A stretch of 64,000 bases of DNA, taken from positions 62,001 to 126,000 of the forward strand of contig NZ_AUJE01000004.1 in the NCBI RefSeq assembly GCF_000424065.1, written 5' to 3'. Positions 1-8,016 of the stretch are shown in pieces. Within the stretch, counting starts at the first letter, position 1. Every line of letters starts with the position of its first letter. Origin of the DNA: Selenomonas ruminantium subsp. ruminantium ATCC 12561 (GTDB lineage: Bacteria; Bacillota; Negativicutes; Selenomonadales; Selenomonadaceae). Under the pieces are notes generated by a model. That model searched no databases. It worked only from the letters and a program-made list of their open reading frames with translations, and was not told the origin of the DNA. The position numbers were made by a program, and so were the translations under genes.

Positions 1-681
1 ATCCACCGAAGGGTGTTTCATCAGGAGATTCAAAATCGCGTCCGGGCGATTGCCCCGGTCAAAAAAATCTCCTACAATATGCAGCCTGTCCACTGCCAGC
101 CGCTTAATCAGCACCGTAAACGCCTCGATAAAATCCGCGCCGCTGTCAATCTGCACGATGGTATTGAGTAATCTCTGGTGATAAACGAACTGGGCATTAT
201 CGGCCTCCGGCCGGGTATTCATAAGCTCCACAATCACGGCTTCATAACGCCTGGGAACAAACCCGCGCACCTTGGACGCCGGATATTTGTAGCTCATAAG
301 CTTGGATAGTTCCAAAAGCTGGGAAAGATTTTTCCGATACCAGGCCGGCGTGTTCTTGTGGTCTTTTGTCACCTGCTCGATTTTTTCCTTGGGATAGTAA
401 ATCAGGGTACAGAATTCTGCCTTCTCTTCCGCAGACAACCGCTCCCCAAAGACATAATCGACCTTCTCCCGGATAACCCCGGAACAATTGTTAAGGATAT
501 GGAAAAACGATGCATACTCTCCATGCAAATCACTCATGAAGTGCTCAATCCCCTTGGGCAGTGACAGCCTCGATTGCAAATAAATCAGCTGTTCATAAAC
601 TGCTTCCTTGGTGGGATATTTTTCTGCCAGCAGACGTATAATCTTATTGGGTCTGCCCTTTACCGCTATACCGCGTGCCAC
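1..681 (-). CDS. fbp: Fructose-1,6-bisphosphatase class III, N-terminal part
   Basis: This gene runs off the left edge, so only the first 227 codons are present. The protein reads as the Firmicute class III fructose-1,6-bisphosphatase, which removes the 1-phosphate of fructose-1,6-bisphosphate in gluconeogenesis in the cytoplasm. Two metallophosphatase signatures are visible: MSDLHGEYASF near residue 70, and GDFFDRGNRPD near residue 210, both expected to bind metal. I chose the GTG at 681 because GGGGGTGG lies a few bases upstream; a second in-frame GTG at 690 is possible. The family is about 640-670 residues long, so roughly two thirds lies outside the window. The family call is firm. Confidence 0.9.
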   Translation of the reverse strand, partial: MARGIAVKGRPNKIIRLLAEKYPTKEAVYEQLIYLQSRLSLPKGIEHFMSDLHGEYASFFHILNNCSGVIREKVDYVFGERLSAEEKAEFCTLIYYPKEKIEQVTKDHKNTPAWYRKNLSQLLELSKLMSYKYPASKVRGFVPRRYEAVIVELMNTRPEADNAQFVYHQRLLNTIVQIDSGADFIEAFTVLIKRLAVDRLHIVGDFFDRGNRPDAILNLLMKHPSVD

Positions 682-720
682 TCTGACCACCCCCGCACTA
701 TTATTTTTATTGATTTGTTA

Positions 721-1161
721 TCATTTTATCATAACCTGTGCGTGAATGATATAGGTAAGGATTACAACAGCCATAGAAAACAAATATTCCATAACCGAAC
801 CTACAGTAAACAGCTTAATCCCCACTTTCTGCCAGGGAAGCAGCAGGGGAACCTTGCCGCAGAACGCATCTTCGGCAATATGCAGCAGTGCACCGATACA
901 GATGAAGCTTGCGCCACGTTCCACATCAGCCCCCTGCGGCAAAATCCCCTGCTGCATAATCGCCAAAATAGCAATATAAATAACCGGCCAATGCGACCAG
1001 CCGCGATGCCGCGCCCGCCAGCTCCAATAATTTGCCCCAGGCCTGCCCTCTACCTTGTCAGGAAGAATCGCTCCCGCCATGGAAAATGCCGTCGAGAGCA
1101 AATCTCCCGTAGCGCCGTATACGATAACGCCGGTGACTATTTCGTGATTAACCCATTTCAT
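721..1161 (-). CDS. YdjM-family (DUF457) membrane-bound metal-dependent hydrolase
   Basis: A 146-residue membrane protein with several hydrophobic segments. It carries the histidine-rich motif HRGWSHW near residue 53 and HIAEDAFCGK near residue 95, which are typical of the DUF457/YdjM family of inner-membrane proteins described as metal-dependent hydrolases. The substrate of the family is not established. It lies upstream of fbp on the same strand with about 40 bases between them, so the two could share a transcript. AAGGAG is present upstream, but 13 bases from the ATG, which is long. The family call is fairly sure and the function is not known. Confidence 0.7.
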   Translation of the reverse strand: MKWVNHEIVTGVIVYGATGDLLSTAFSMAGAILPDKVEGRPGANYWSWRARHRGWSHWPVIYIAILAIMQQGILPQGADVERGASFICIGALLHIAEDAFCGKVPLLLPWQKVGIKLFTVGSVMEYLFSMAVVILTYIIHAQVMIK

Positions 1162-1197
1162 TGCGTTGCTTTAACTCCTTAAACTCACTTTGTTTCC

Positions 1198-1226
1198 TAG
1201 ACTTATTTTAGCATATCGAGTATAAT
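1198..1226 (+). promoter_or_regulatory. Sigma-A type promoter for the 1256 gene
   Basis: TAGACT, a 17-base spacer and a perfect TATAAT lie about 30 bases before the start codon of the gene at 1256. The -10 is consensus and the -35 matches four of six positions. Confidence 0.55.
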
Positions 1227-1255
1227 TAGGGTACTTAGATGAACGGAGCGATATA

Positions 1256-2353
1256 ATGGACGATTATACCTGGCAACGGCGGCTTCGGGCCCGTCGCACG
1301 CAGGAACGGCGGCGGCTGTCATTGGTCTTTTTGCTTTTGGCAGCATTTATCGGTGCGGTGGTATGGTATTTCTTTTTCTTTATCCGCACCCCTGAATATG
1401 CCCTAGATCAGCTTCAGACCGCCATTACAGAACGGAATAGCGAAAAGTTCAACCGCTATGTGAACACAGAACTTCTTACCTCACGCGCGTATGACGATTT
1501 AACCGTGGATTTGTTCGCCTATGACTCGGAACTGACCCCCAAAACCCGTGCCATGTTTGAAAAATTCTATATCATGATCAAACCTCAGCTGACCGAAGGC
1601 CTGGAAACAGCTGCGCTCACCCGGATAACGGCTGGCAGCTGGAATCTGCCGGAAGGCACGGACATTTTAAAAGGACGCCAGCTGGGTATTGACTTTGAGC
1701 GCTTTTTGGAGCGCAGTCAGGTGCGCAATACGATACTGATCAAAGCCGGTAAAGTCGAACACGCCGGTCATAGCGCCACCGCTGAAATCGAAATACTAGA
1801 AGAATATACCCAGACCCCCTTCACTCTCCAGCTGGCCATGGAACAGGCAGAAGACGGCCATTGGCAAGTAGCCTATATCAAGAATTACAAGGAATATCTC
1901 GATAAGGTTTCCCCCCTGCAAAACAAGGATATTGCCGATTATATCGCAGCGACCAAAAGCATCGTCACCGAAAGCAATGAACATTTCGAGGTATTTCAGG
2001 CCCGTTTCAAACGCCTGAACAGCTCAAAAACCGGTCATTTGAGCAAACAACAAAAAACCACGATTGCCGCCTTGATTGAGGAAGATATTATTCCCAGCTT
2101 ACAGGAACGGCAGACAAAACTCGATGCCATCGAAGTCCCTGCGGGTGCACAATACCTGGCCCGTCAGCGCCAGCAATCCACCGAAACATCCATCAAGGCC
2201 TGGCAGCATTACATCAAGGGTCTGCGGGAAGACAGTCCCAACGAATTCGCTACGGCTGAAACTCTCCACAAACAGGAACTTGCTATTGATTTGCGCGTTC
2301 AGGACATTATCCGCCACACGGCCATCAGCAAGAATATCCCCAATTTGCCCTGA
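1256..2353 (+). CDS. Membrane-anchored DUF2939-like protein
   Basis: A 365-residue protein with an arginine-rich N-terminus (residues 5-22), one strong transmembrane segment (about 24-43) and a large extracytoplasmic domain. Directly after the membrane helix comes a pattern of the type PEYALDQLQTAI...F.RYVN, which resembles DUF2939-like domains found in anchored Negativicute proteins. No catalytic motif is visible. GGAG lies seven bases before the ATG. It is a single gene between its own promoter and the next promoter at 2374. The role is unknown; a cell-envelope role is only an inference from topology. Confidence 0.6.
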   Translation: MDDYTWQRRLRARRTQERRRLSLVFLLLAAFIGAVVWYFFFFIRTPEYALDQLQTAITERNSEKFNRYVNTELLTSRAYDDLTVDLFAYDSELTPKTRAMFEKFYIMIKPQLTEGLETAALTRITAGSWNLPEGTDILKGRQLGIDFERFLERSQVRNTILIKAGKVEHAGHSATAEIEILEEYTQTPFTLQLAMEQAEDGHWQVAYIKNYKEYLDKVSPLQNKDIADYIAATKSIVTESNEHFEVFQARFKRLNSSKTGHLSKQQKTTIAALIEEDIIPSLQERQTKLDAIEVPAGAQYLARQRQQSTETSIKAWQHYIKGLREDSPNEFATAETLHKQELAIDLRVQDIIRHTAISKNIPNLP

Positions 2354-2373
2354 TTCTGAGGGGATAGTTTTCC

Positions 2374-2401
2374 TTGACTTATTCCCGTTTCGTAGTAAAA
2401 T
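2374..2401 (+). promoter_or_regulatory. Promoter for the orphan glucose-type IIA gene
   Basis: TTGACT and TAAAAT are separated by 16 bases, about 90 bases upstream of the IIA start codon. Confidence 0.55.
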
Positions 2402-2492
2402 AAAAATATAAAACTTATTAGAAAATTCACAATACCAATCAATTATCTTATGGATTGTACATACATTATTTATGGAAAGGCGGCATGATAAT

Positions 2493-2978
2493 ATGACTGC
2501 AACGAAATCACCCTGCCAAGTTATTTTGGCCCCCTTCTCCGGAAAAACCGTAGAACTGACCTCTGTTCCCGATCCTGTATTTGCAGAGAAACTAACAGGT
2601 GACGGTCTCGCCATTGAACTGAACAGCGACACGGTGGTTGCGCCCTGTGACGGCGTGATTTCCCTGTTCTTTGACACCAAACATGCCTTTGCCATTACCA
2701 CCGATGATGGGATTCAGATTCTCGTGCATGTAGGACTCGACAGCATAATCCTGAACGGTGAAGGAATTACGGCCCTGAAGGACTCTGGTGACCGGGTAAC
2801 CGCAGGCACACCGATTCTCAAAATCGATTTATCGGTCTTTGAGAAGAATTCCATCAATTTGATTTCTCCCGTATTGGTTGTCAATTATGATAAAGTAACC
2901 GAACTTACGCCCTGCCAGCCCGGCTGTGAAGTCGCTGCGGGCAGTGATGAGGTCATGCAATACGCCATAGCGATATAA
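2493..2978 (+). CDS. PTS glucose-type IIA protein (Crr-like), stand-alone
   Basis: A 161-residue cytoplasmic EIIA of the glucose family (PTS_EIIA_1). Both active-site histidines are recognisable: the KHAF motif (His64) and the HVGLD motif (His79), the latter the expected phospho-acceptor. In the family this protein passes phosphate from HPr to an EIIB domain and can also act as a regulator. No EIIB or EIIC of this class is adjacent, so its partner must be elsewhere. I prefer the ATG at 2493 because AAGGCGG lies nine bases before it; the in-frame ATG at 2472 has no ribosome binding site. A strong terminator follows directly. Confidence 0.9.
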   Translation: MTATKSPCQVILAPFSGKTVELTSVPDPVFAEKLTGDGLAIELNSDTVVAPCDGVISLFFDTKHAFAITTDDGIQILVHVGLDSIILNGEGITALKDSGDRVTAGTPILKIDLSVFEKNSINLISPVLVVNYDKVTELTPCQPGCEVAAGSDEVMQYAIAI

Positions 2979-2981
2979 AAA

Positions 2982-3009
2982 GAGCCGCCTTTCGGCGGCC
3001 TTTTGTTTT
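2982..3009. terminator. Bidirectional rho-independent terminator
   Basis: GCCGCC and GGCGGC form a six-pair stem around a TTTC loop, with T-rich sequence on the plus side and an A-run that becomes a U-run on the minus side. It closes the IIA gene (plus) and the solute-binding gene (minus). Confidence 0.85.
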
Positions 3010-3014
3010 ACCCG

Positions 3015-4310
3015 TTATTGCTGCAAATAAGCATTGATTTCCTTTTGTACCTGACTTAAAGCACTGCTCACCGACAGCCTTTCCTGCACAATATGCTGCA
3101 TCTTATGATCAGCCAGATTCATCGCCTCCCGATAACGGGAAAATTTCGGCTCGGTGATGGAATCATCTAAAACCTGACTGATGATTTGCAGATTCATCTC
3201 CTCACTGCCCGGGGTCGATGCCGTAAACAGTTCCTGTGCCCGTGGGGATTCCACCACATCACGGCGGGCAGGTACCCCCTGCGTCATGGTGAGCAGGGAT
3301 TCCTGAATCACCGGGTCATAGCAAATGGTCTTTAAAAGCTCCCAGGACAGGCGTGGCTCACTTGTCCGGGCACTGATTCCCATAATCATAACCTGCATAA
3401 TAGACGAATTATGCCCTGACGGCCCCGCCGGCAGTTTGATACAGTCCCATTCAAAGGAGCTGTATTTTTTTATGCGCCAGGGATAGGGCTTATAGGTACG
3501 GTATTCGGCAAACGTAAACGGGCGAAAGGCCACCTTCCCCATATCAAAATCCTTGGCCGTGACCTCCTGTCCCTGATTGACGGCATGCAAATCAACCATA
3601 AACCGCATTACTTCCTCCATATTTTGCGTGGTAAAATTTGCACTCTTGCCATCGTCTGCAAAGAGTTTCACCCCATTAGTCAGCGCTGCCTTGCGCCAGT
3701 TATAGTCATAAACGCCAAACTGATCCAGGCGGCCATCACCATCCGTATCGCGGGTTACAGCCTTGCAAATGCGCAAAAAATCCTGCCAGGTCCAGTCATT
3801 ACGGGGAATGGCAATGCCCTCTTTAGCCAACAGGGTTTTATTCACAAACATCAGAGTGGGCACAGCGCCCACAGGCAGGGCATAGCTTTCCCCCTGCCAG
3901 CAGCCATAATCCAGCGCCATCGGATAAAAAACGTCCGGGTTGAAATTGGTATCCATGTCCATAAACCGCGCCAACGGTGCCAATGCGCCCATCGAGGCAT
4001 ATAAGGCAAAGTCCGTTCCCGGCACGACAAAAATATCCGGCTCGTCACCATTCAGCAGGCGTTCGGCCAGCCATTCCGAATAATCCTCCTTGCGAATACC
4101 GCTGACGTATTTGACCTTCACACCGGGATGCTCTGCTTCAAACCGCTTGATGGCCGCCTCCATCAAGGCATAGGGTTCCCCCTCCGGCACGTTCCAGTTG
4201 CTGCCGGCAAACATTCCTACCGTAAGCACTTTCGGACGCGTCAGATACCAACCCAAAAAACAGGTCAGGAACACCAGGAAAGCCAGATAAAGAGCAAAAC
4301 CACGCTTCAC
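3015..4310 (-). CDS. Extracellular solute-binding protein family 1, membrane-anchored
   Basis: A 431-residue periplasmic-type sugar-binding protein (SBP_bac_1 fold) with one N-terminal hydrophobic segment (residues 5-23) and no convincing lipobox, so it is probably anchored by an uncleaved helix. The region around residues 165-200 has the WTWQDF and DTDGDGRLDQFG motifs common in carbohydrate-binding members. Its GTG start overlaps the stop of the response regulator gene by four bases, so it is the last gene of a sensory operon. No ABC permease or ATPase is encoded nearby. It could feed a remote transporter or act as a co-sensor; the context favours the second (inference). Confidence 0.82.
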   Translation of the reverse strand: MKRGFALYLAFLVFLTCFLGWYLTRPKVLTVGMFAGSNWNVPEGEPYALMEAAIKRFEAEHPGVKVKYVSGIRKEDYSEWLAERLLNGDEPDIFVVPGTDFALYASMGALAPLARFMDMDTNFNPDVFYPMALDYGCWQGESYALPVGAVPTLMFVNKTLLAKEGIAIPRNDWTWQDFLRICKAVTRDTDGDGRLDQFGVYDYNWRKAALTNGVKLFADDGKSANFTTQNMEEVMRFMVDLHAVNQGQEVTAKDFDMGKVAFRPFTFAEYRTYKPYPWRIKKYSSFEWDCIKLPAGPSGHNSSIMQVMIMGISARTSEPRLSWELLKTICYDPVIQESLLTMTQGVPARRDVVESPRAQELFTASTPGSEEMNLQIISQVLDDSITEPKFSRYREAMNLADHKMQHIVQERLSVSSALSQVQKEINAYLQQ

Positions 4311-4978
4311 GATACATCCACCTCAGCGGCCGCCAGCCCCGTCTGCACGGCCCAAATCGCCAGCTGCGTACGGTCACGCAGCCCCAGCTTGGAAAGGGTA
4401 CTGGACATGCTGTTGCGCACGGTCCCCTCCGACAGCCGCAATCGCTCGGCAATTTCCTTATTGGAAAGGCCATGGCCTACCAAATGCGCAATATTGCGTT
4501 CTGTACGGCTGAGCCCCTCAGCAATCGGCCCTGTCTCTACAGCACTGTTTCCTTGCGCCATCTGATTGAAGAACTTCACCACTTTGGCGACAATGCCGGG
4601 GTTAATCATAGCACCGCCGGATACTACCGTCCGAATAGCGCCCGTGAGTTCCGGAACCGATACACCTTTTAACAGATAGCCGCTGGCACCATATTTCAAC
4701 GCATTAAACACATATTCATCATCATCAAAGGTGGTCAGGATGATGATTTTCACGGCAGGATAGAGCTGTTTGACTTCCCGCGTAGCCTCCACACCATCCA
4801 ATTCCGGCATACGCACATCCATCAAAATGACATCCGGCTGGCCATCTTTGAGCATATCCATCAAAATCTGCCCATTTTCCGCTACACCAGTCACTTCAAT
4901 ATCCTCATTCTGATCCAGTACAATCTTCAAGCTTTCCCGAATGAGTTCCTGATCATCGGCAATAACAACTTTTATCAT
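4307..4978 (-). CDS. NarL/FixJ-family response regulator
   Basis: A 223-residue two-component regulator. The N-terminal receiver has the acidic pair DD at residues 8-9, the phospho-acceptor Asp54 in LMDVRMP and the later Thr and Lys residues. The C-terminus is a LuxR-type helix-turn-helix (LSNKEIAERLRLSEGTVRNSMS). It should be phosphorylated by the HisKA_3 kinase encoded just upstream and then bind DNA. I chose the ATG at 4978, six bases after GGGGAGG; an in-frame ATG at 4993 would put that sequence inside the gene. Its target genes are not evident. Confidence 0.93.
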   Translation of the reverse strand: MIKVVIADDQELIRESLKIVLDQNEDIEVTGVAENGQILMDMLKDGQPDVILMDVRMPELDGVEATREVKQLYPAVKIIILTTFDDDEYVFNALKYGASGYLLKGVSVPELTGAIRTVVSGGAMINPGIVAKVVKFFNQMAQGNSAVETGPIAEGLSRTERNIAHLVGHGLSNKEIAERLRLSEGTVRNSMSSTLSKLGLRDRTQLAIWAVQTGLAAAEVDVS

Positions 4979-5002
4979 GTTTATCCTCCCCATGATTATC
5001 CA

Positions 5003-6307
5003 TTACATCTTGCCCATTGGGATAGTTGCCTCCAATGTAAAGCCCTTATCGCTCCAATAACGGAGCCGTCCGTGCAGCAGTTCCAGCCGTTCTTCCATAT
5101 GCCGCAAACCAAAGCCCTGCTTGAGTTCTGCACAGCCTTCGCCATTATCGGCAATGATGATGTAGAATCTGCCCGGTTCCAATCCGCAGGTGACCGTCAC
5201 TTTCGTGGCCCTGCCATGACGGCGGGCATTGGTGATGCCCTCCTGCACAATGCGGTAAATGACTTCTTCCTCATCTTCCCGCAATTTTTCTGGCCAGCCC
5301 AGTTCCACCAGCTGAATTTCGACACCGGATGAGGCAGAAAACTCCGCAATGACCTTTTTGATTGCCTGCTGCAGCGGCATTTTCTCCAAATCGTCCGGAC
5401 GCAGTTTCTTAACCGAACGGCGGACATCCACCAGCCCATGACGGGCGGTTTCCCGGATTTTTTCCAGCTGCTTTTTCACCACGGCAGGCGCTGCATCCAC
5501 CAGCACAATGCAGGCATCCACCCCGGCGGCAATCCCCGTTAAGGTATGTCCCAGCGTATCGTGAATCTCCCGCGCCAGACGATTGCGCTCACGCGTCTCA
5601 GCCGTGCGTTCGGCCTCCAGTGCAAAGGCACGCAGACGCACATTAGCTTCCTCCAGCTGCTGATTCAGAATGGCAATACGTTCCTTTTCGTGGTGCTTGC
5701 TCTGCACCAACAGCACCAGATACAGGACAAACAATACGATATTCAAGGATTGAAAGGCATTTTTTATCGCCAGCAAAACCGACTGTACCTCTGGCCGGTA
5801 ATACGCCGCATACACATCAAAAGGAGCTACATGTCGCTGAAAAATGGCCATATTGTAATTCGCCATAAAGTAGAGCCCCAGCATGGCCACCAGCAGCAGC
5901 CAGCTTTGATTTTCCCCCTGATAGCGATGCATAAGGTCTGCCACCGCCAAGAGGACTATGCCATCATAAGCCAGATTAAGGCTTTTCATCAAGAGCATGC
6001 AGATACCGATTTCCGCAGCAAATATCAGCTGCCGCTGTCCCGATTCCAAACCGCCGTGCCGGTAGAGTTTCCCTAGAAAAAGCAACAGGGCATAGGCCCC
6101 CATGGACAGCCAAAAACCTTTCATCGCGGGCAAGGGCACAATGGGCAAAGTGGACAAAAATTCATGAGCACTCATGGTGCTGACAATCTTTTGCTGGGTA
6201 AGACACATAAACCCTGCCATCAGGAGCACAACCAGCCCATTATACAGCCCCAAAAGCCCATAGAGCCATTCCAGCCGCCGCTGCTCCGGTGTATAGCTCC
6301 CCATCAT
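5003..6307 (-). CDS. HisKA_3-type membrane sensor histidine kinase
   Basis: A 434-residue kinase with about six transmembrane segments in the first 200 residues, a short coiled coil, the HisKA_3 dimerisation domain with the phospho-acceptor histidine in REIHDTLGHT, and a C-terminal HATPase domain. There is little extracytoplasmic sequence of its own, so ligand sensing may be delegated to the two anchored binding proteins encoded in the same operon. I prefer the ATG at 6307, which overlaps the upstream stop codon as TGATG and lies nine bases after GAGAGG. It is the partner of the NarL-type regulator downstream. Confidence 0.88.
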   Translation of the reverse strand: MMGSYTPEQRRLEWLYGLLGLYNGLVVLLMAGFMCLTQQKIVSTMSAHEFLSTLPIVPLPAMKGFWLSMGAYALLLFLGKLYRHGGLESGQRQLIFAAEIGICMLLMKSLNLAYDGIVLLAVADLMHRYQGENQSWLLLVAMLGLYFMANYNMAIFQRHVAPFDVYAAYYRPEVQSVLLAIKNAFQSLNIVLFVLYLVLLVQSKHHEKERIAILNQQLEEANVRLRAFALEAERTAETRERNRLAREIHDTLGHTLTGIAAGVDACIVLVDAAPAVVKKQLEKIRETARHGLVDVRRSVKKLRPDDLEKMPLQQAIKKVIAEFSASSGVEIQLVELGWPEKLREDEEEVIYRIVQEGITNARRHGRATKVTVTCGLEPGRFYIIIADNGEGCAELKQGFGLRHMEERLELLHGRLRYWSDKGFTLEATIPMGKM

Positions 6308-7272
6308 CAATCCCATCCTCTCAAACTTGCCCCCAAATTCTCCTTGGTTATCAGCTGGGTTGGCAGACGCATCAACTTGGGTACCTGCTCACCCGCCAGT
6401 ATCTTATAGGCCATTTCTGCCGCATTGCGGCCCAAAGCTCTGGGCGACTGCCCTGCTGTGGCCATCATATGCCCACCCGCTATCATTTCCTTGGTTTCCG
6501 GCACACCATCTACGCCATAGACCAGCACCTTATCCAGCCGGCCAACGGTCTGCAGTGCCGCCATAGCCCCCATAGCCGTTGGGTCGTTCAAGGCCATGAC
6601 CACATCGATATCCGGATGCCGGGCGAGCATTTCCTGCATCGCTGGCATGGCCAATTCCAGCTGTCCCCGGCACTCAGCTCGATCAACCACTTCAAAGTTT
6701 GGATTAATCGCCAAGCCATCTAAAAATCCCTGAATTCTGTCCACAGAAGAACGGGCCTCGGAATGCTGGAGCAGGGCGATTTTGCCGCCGGCTGCATGCG
6801 CCAGCAAATGCTCAGCACATTGCTTTCCAGCCAAATAATTGTCCGACACCACTGTAGCAGCCACAGAATTTTCATCTTCCACATTGGTATCTACCGCAAT
6901 GACCGGCACATTGGCCTCCTGTGCTAATTTCAAGGCCGGCGCTATGCGCTGCCAGTCCACCGGATTGATAAAGATAAGCTCTACGCCGCTTTCAATAAGT
7001 TCTTTTACCGCTTCTTCCTGTCGTTCCACCGACAAGGCCGGGTCGCGGGATATCAGAACATCGCCCCGCCGGGTCACTTCCATGCGGATTTCTTCGTCCA
7101 CAATTTCGTAAAAGGGGTTATTCAGCGTCATATACACAGCACCAAATTTATGCCGATGCTCCGCCTGACGCAGGGAATAGTCTGTCTGCATGACCTGCCA
7201 CATGACCAGAGCCACCAAAAAGAGCAGCAAAATCCCCATCACGCTCCAAAATAACCGTTCCCCCCGCTCCAT
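6307..7272 (-). CDS. Membrane-anchored RbsB-like sugar-binding protein
   Basis: A 321-residue periplasmic-binding protein of the ribose/LacI-like group (Peripla_BP_4). An N-terminal transmembrane helix (residues 8-28) is followed by the two-lobed binding fold, with typical stretches such as LIESGVELIFINPVD and DVVMALNDPTAMGA. It is the first gene of the operon and its stop codon is fused to the kinase start. Comparable arrangements are known where an anchored sugar-binding protein modulates a kinase (for example XylFII with LytS in clostridia). By analogy it probably presents sugar occupancy to the kinase; that is inference. Confidence 0.83.
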   Translation of the reverse strand: MERGERLFWSVMGILLLFLVALVMWQVMQTDYSLRQAEHRHKFGAVYMTLNNPFYEIVDEEIRMEVTRRGDVLISRDPALSVERQEEAVKELIESGVELIFINPVDWQRIAPALKLAQEANVPVIAVDTNVEDENSVAATVVSDNYLAGKQCAEHLLAHAAGGKIALLQHSEARSSVDRIQGFLDGLAINPNFEVVDRAECRGQLELAMPAMQEMLARHPDIDVVMALNDPTAMGAMAALQTVGRLDKVLVYGVDGVPETKEMIAGGHMMATAGQSPRALGRNAAEMAYKILAGEQVPKLMRLPTQLITKENLGASLRGWD

Positions 7273-7475
7273 ACCTGCAAACTCCGCCTTTCTCCGTCAA
7301 TATCAATCAAATTATACCGCGTACCAAAGTATTTTGCTATAGGCAGGACTATCCCGACAAAAAAATTCTCAATATAGCACAAATGTCCTCGTATTTTCAC
7401 GACAAAATGTGATATAATAAGAGATAAGACTCATAATGTTTTAGGAATGTATGTGTAGTAGAAGACTTTTATTTT

Positions 7476-7481
7476 AGGAGG
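7476..7481 (+). promoter_or_regulatory. Shine-Dalgarno that decides the glucitol-type IIA start
   Basis: A perfect AGGAGG lies ten bases before the ATG at 7492 and only one base before the in-frame ATG at 7483, so 7492 is the likely start. Confidence 0.6.
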
Positions 7482-7491
7482 AATGAAAAGC

Positions 7492-7854
7492 ATGGACATT
7501 AAGTACGATGTAGCAATCACTTCCATCGGCAATCTGGCTAGAACCTTTCTGACCAACAACAACAGCGCCATTCTTTTGGACGAAGGCATCCGCCCCAACC
7601 TTTCGGATATGGTACTGGAACACACGCCCGGCAAATTGGAAGAAGACATCAAGAAGGGTGACAAGCTTCTGATGGGCGGTATCAAATACACCATCGAAAA
7701 AGTCGGTGACGATGTCAATCAAAACTTGCGCGAAGAAGGTCACTGCACGCTGGTATTCAACGCTGAAGGCTCCATGCCCGGCCAGATTATCCTCAAAGGT
7801 CCAGCCCTGCCCGTACTGACGGTCGGCGCACATATTACCTTCACGAAGAAATAA
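7492..7854 (+). CDS. PTS glucitol/sorbitol-type IIA protein, stand-alone
   Basis: A 120-residue protein of the PTSIIA_gutA family, close to the usual length of about 120. The family pattern is clear: an LLDEG segment, a histidine in LEHTPGK as the likely phospho-acceptor, IKKGDKLLMGG, VGDDVNQNL and EGHCTLVF. In known systems it phosphorylates the glucitol EIIB/EIIC. Here no glucitol EIIB, EIIC or dehydrogenase gene is adjacent, so this is the second orphan IIA within 5 kb. It lies between two sensory operons and has its own terminator. Confidence 0.85.
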   Translation: MDIKYDVAITSIGNLARTFLTNNNSAILLDEGIRPNLSDMVLEHTPGKLEEDIKKGDKLLMGGIKYTIEKVGDDVNQNLREEGHCTLVFNAEGSMPGQIILKGPALPVLTVGAHITFTKK

Positions 7855-7868
7855 TTACAAAAAATCTC

Positions 7869-7895
7869 AGGACTGCGGAATCGCAGTTCTTTTTT
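7869..7895 (+). terminator. Rho-independent terminator after the glucitol-type IIA gene
   Basis: ACTGCG and CGCAGT pair around a GAAT loop, followed by a run of T. Confidence 0.82.
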
Positions 7896-8016
7896 CATGT
7901 CACTTAGCAGGATTATGACCTTGTCAGCACGAAGTTATTCCTAGTTTGTAATGTCAATCGGGTTCCTGAATATTATTTGATGCTTTCGACATACATGAAT
8001 CTACGGAGGAGAGGAC

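Noticed and set aside
574-1182. A 202-codon plus-strand frame over the fbp start and the YdjM-family gene
   Set aside because: Both minus-strand genes have family motifs and starts; the plus-strand frame has neither.
6839-7111. A plus-strand frame of about 90 codons inside the anchored sugar-binding gene
   Set aside because: No ribosome binding site, Ser/Thr-rich antisense composition, and full overlap with a well-supported gene.
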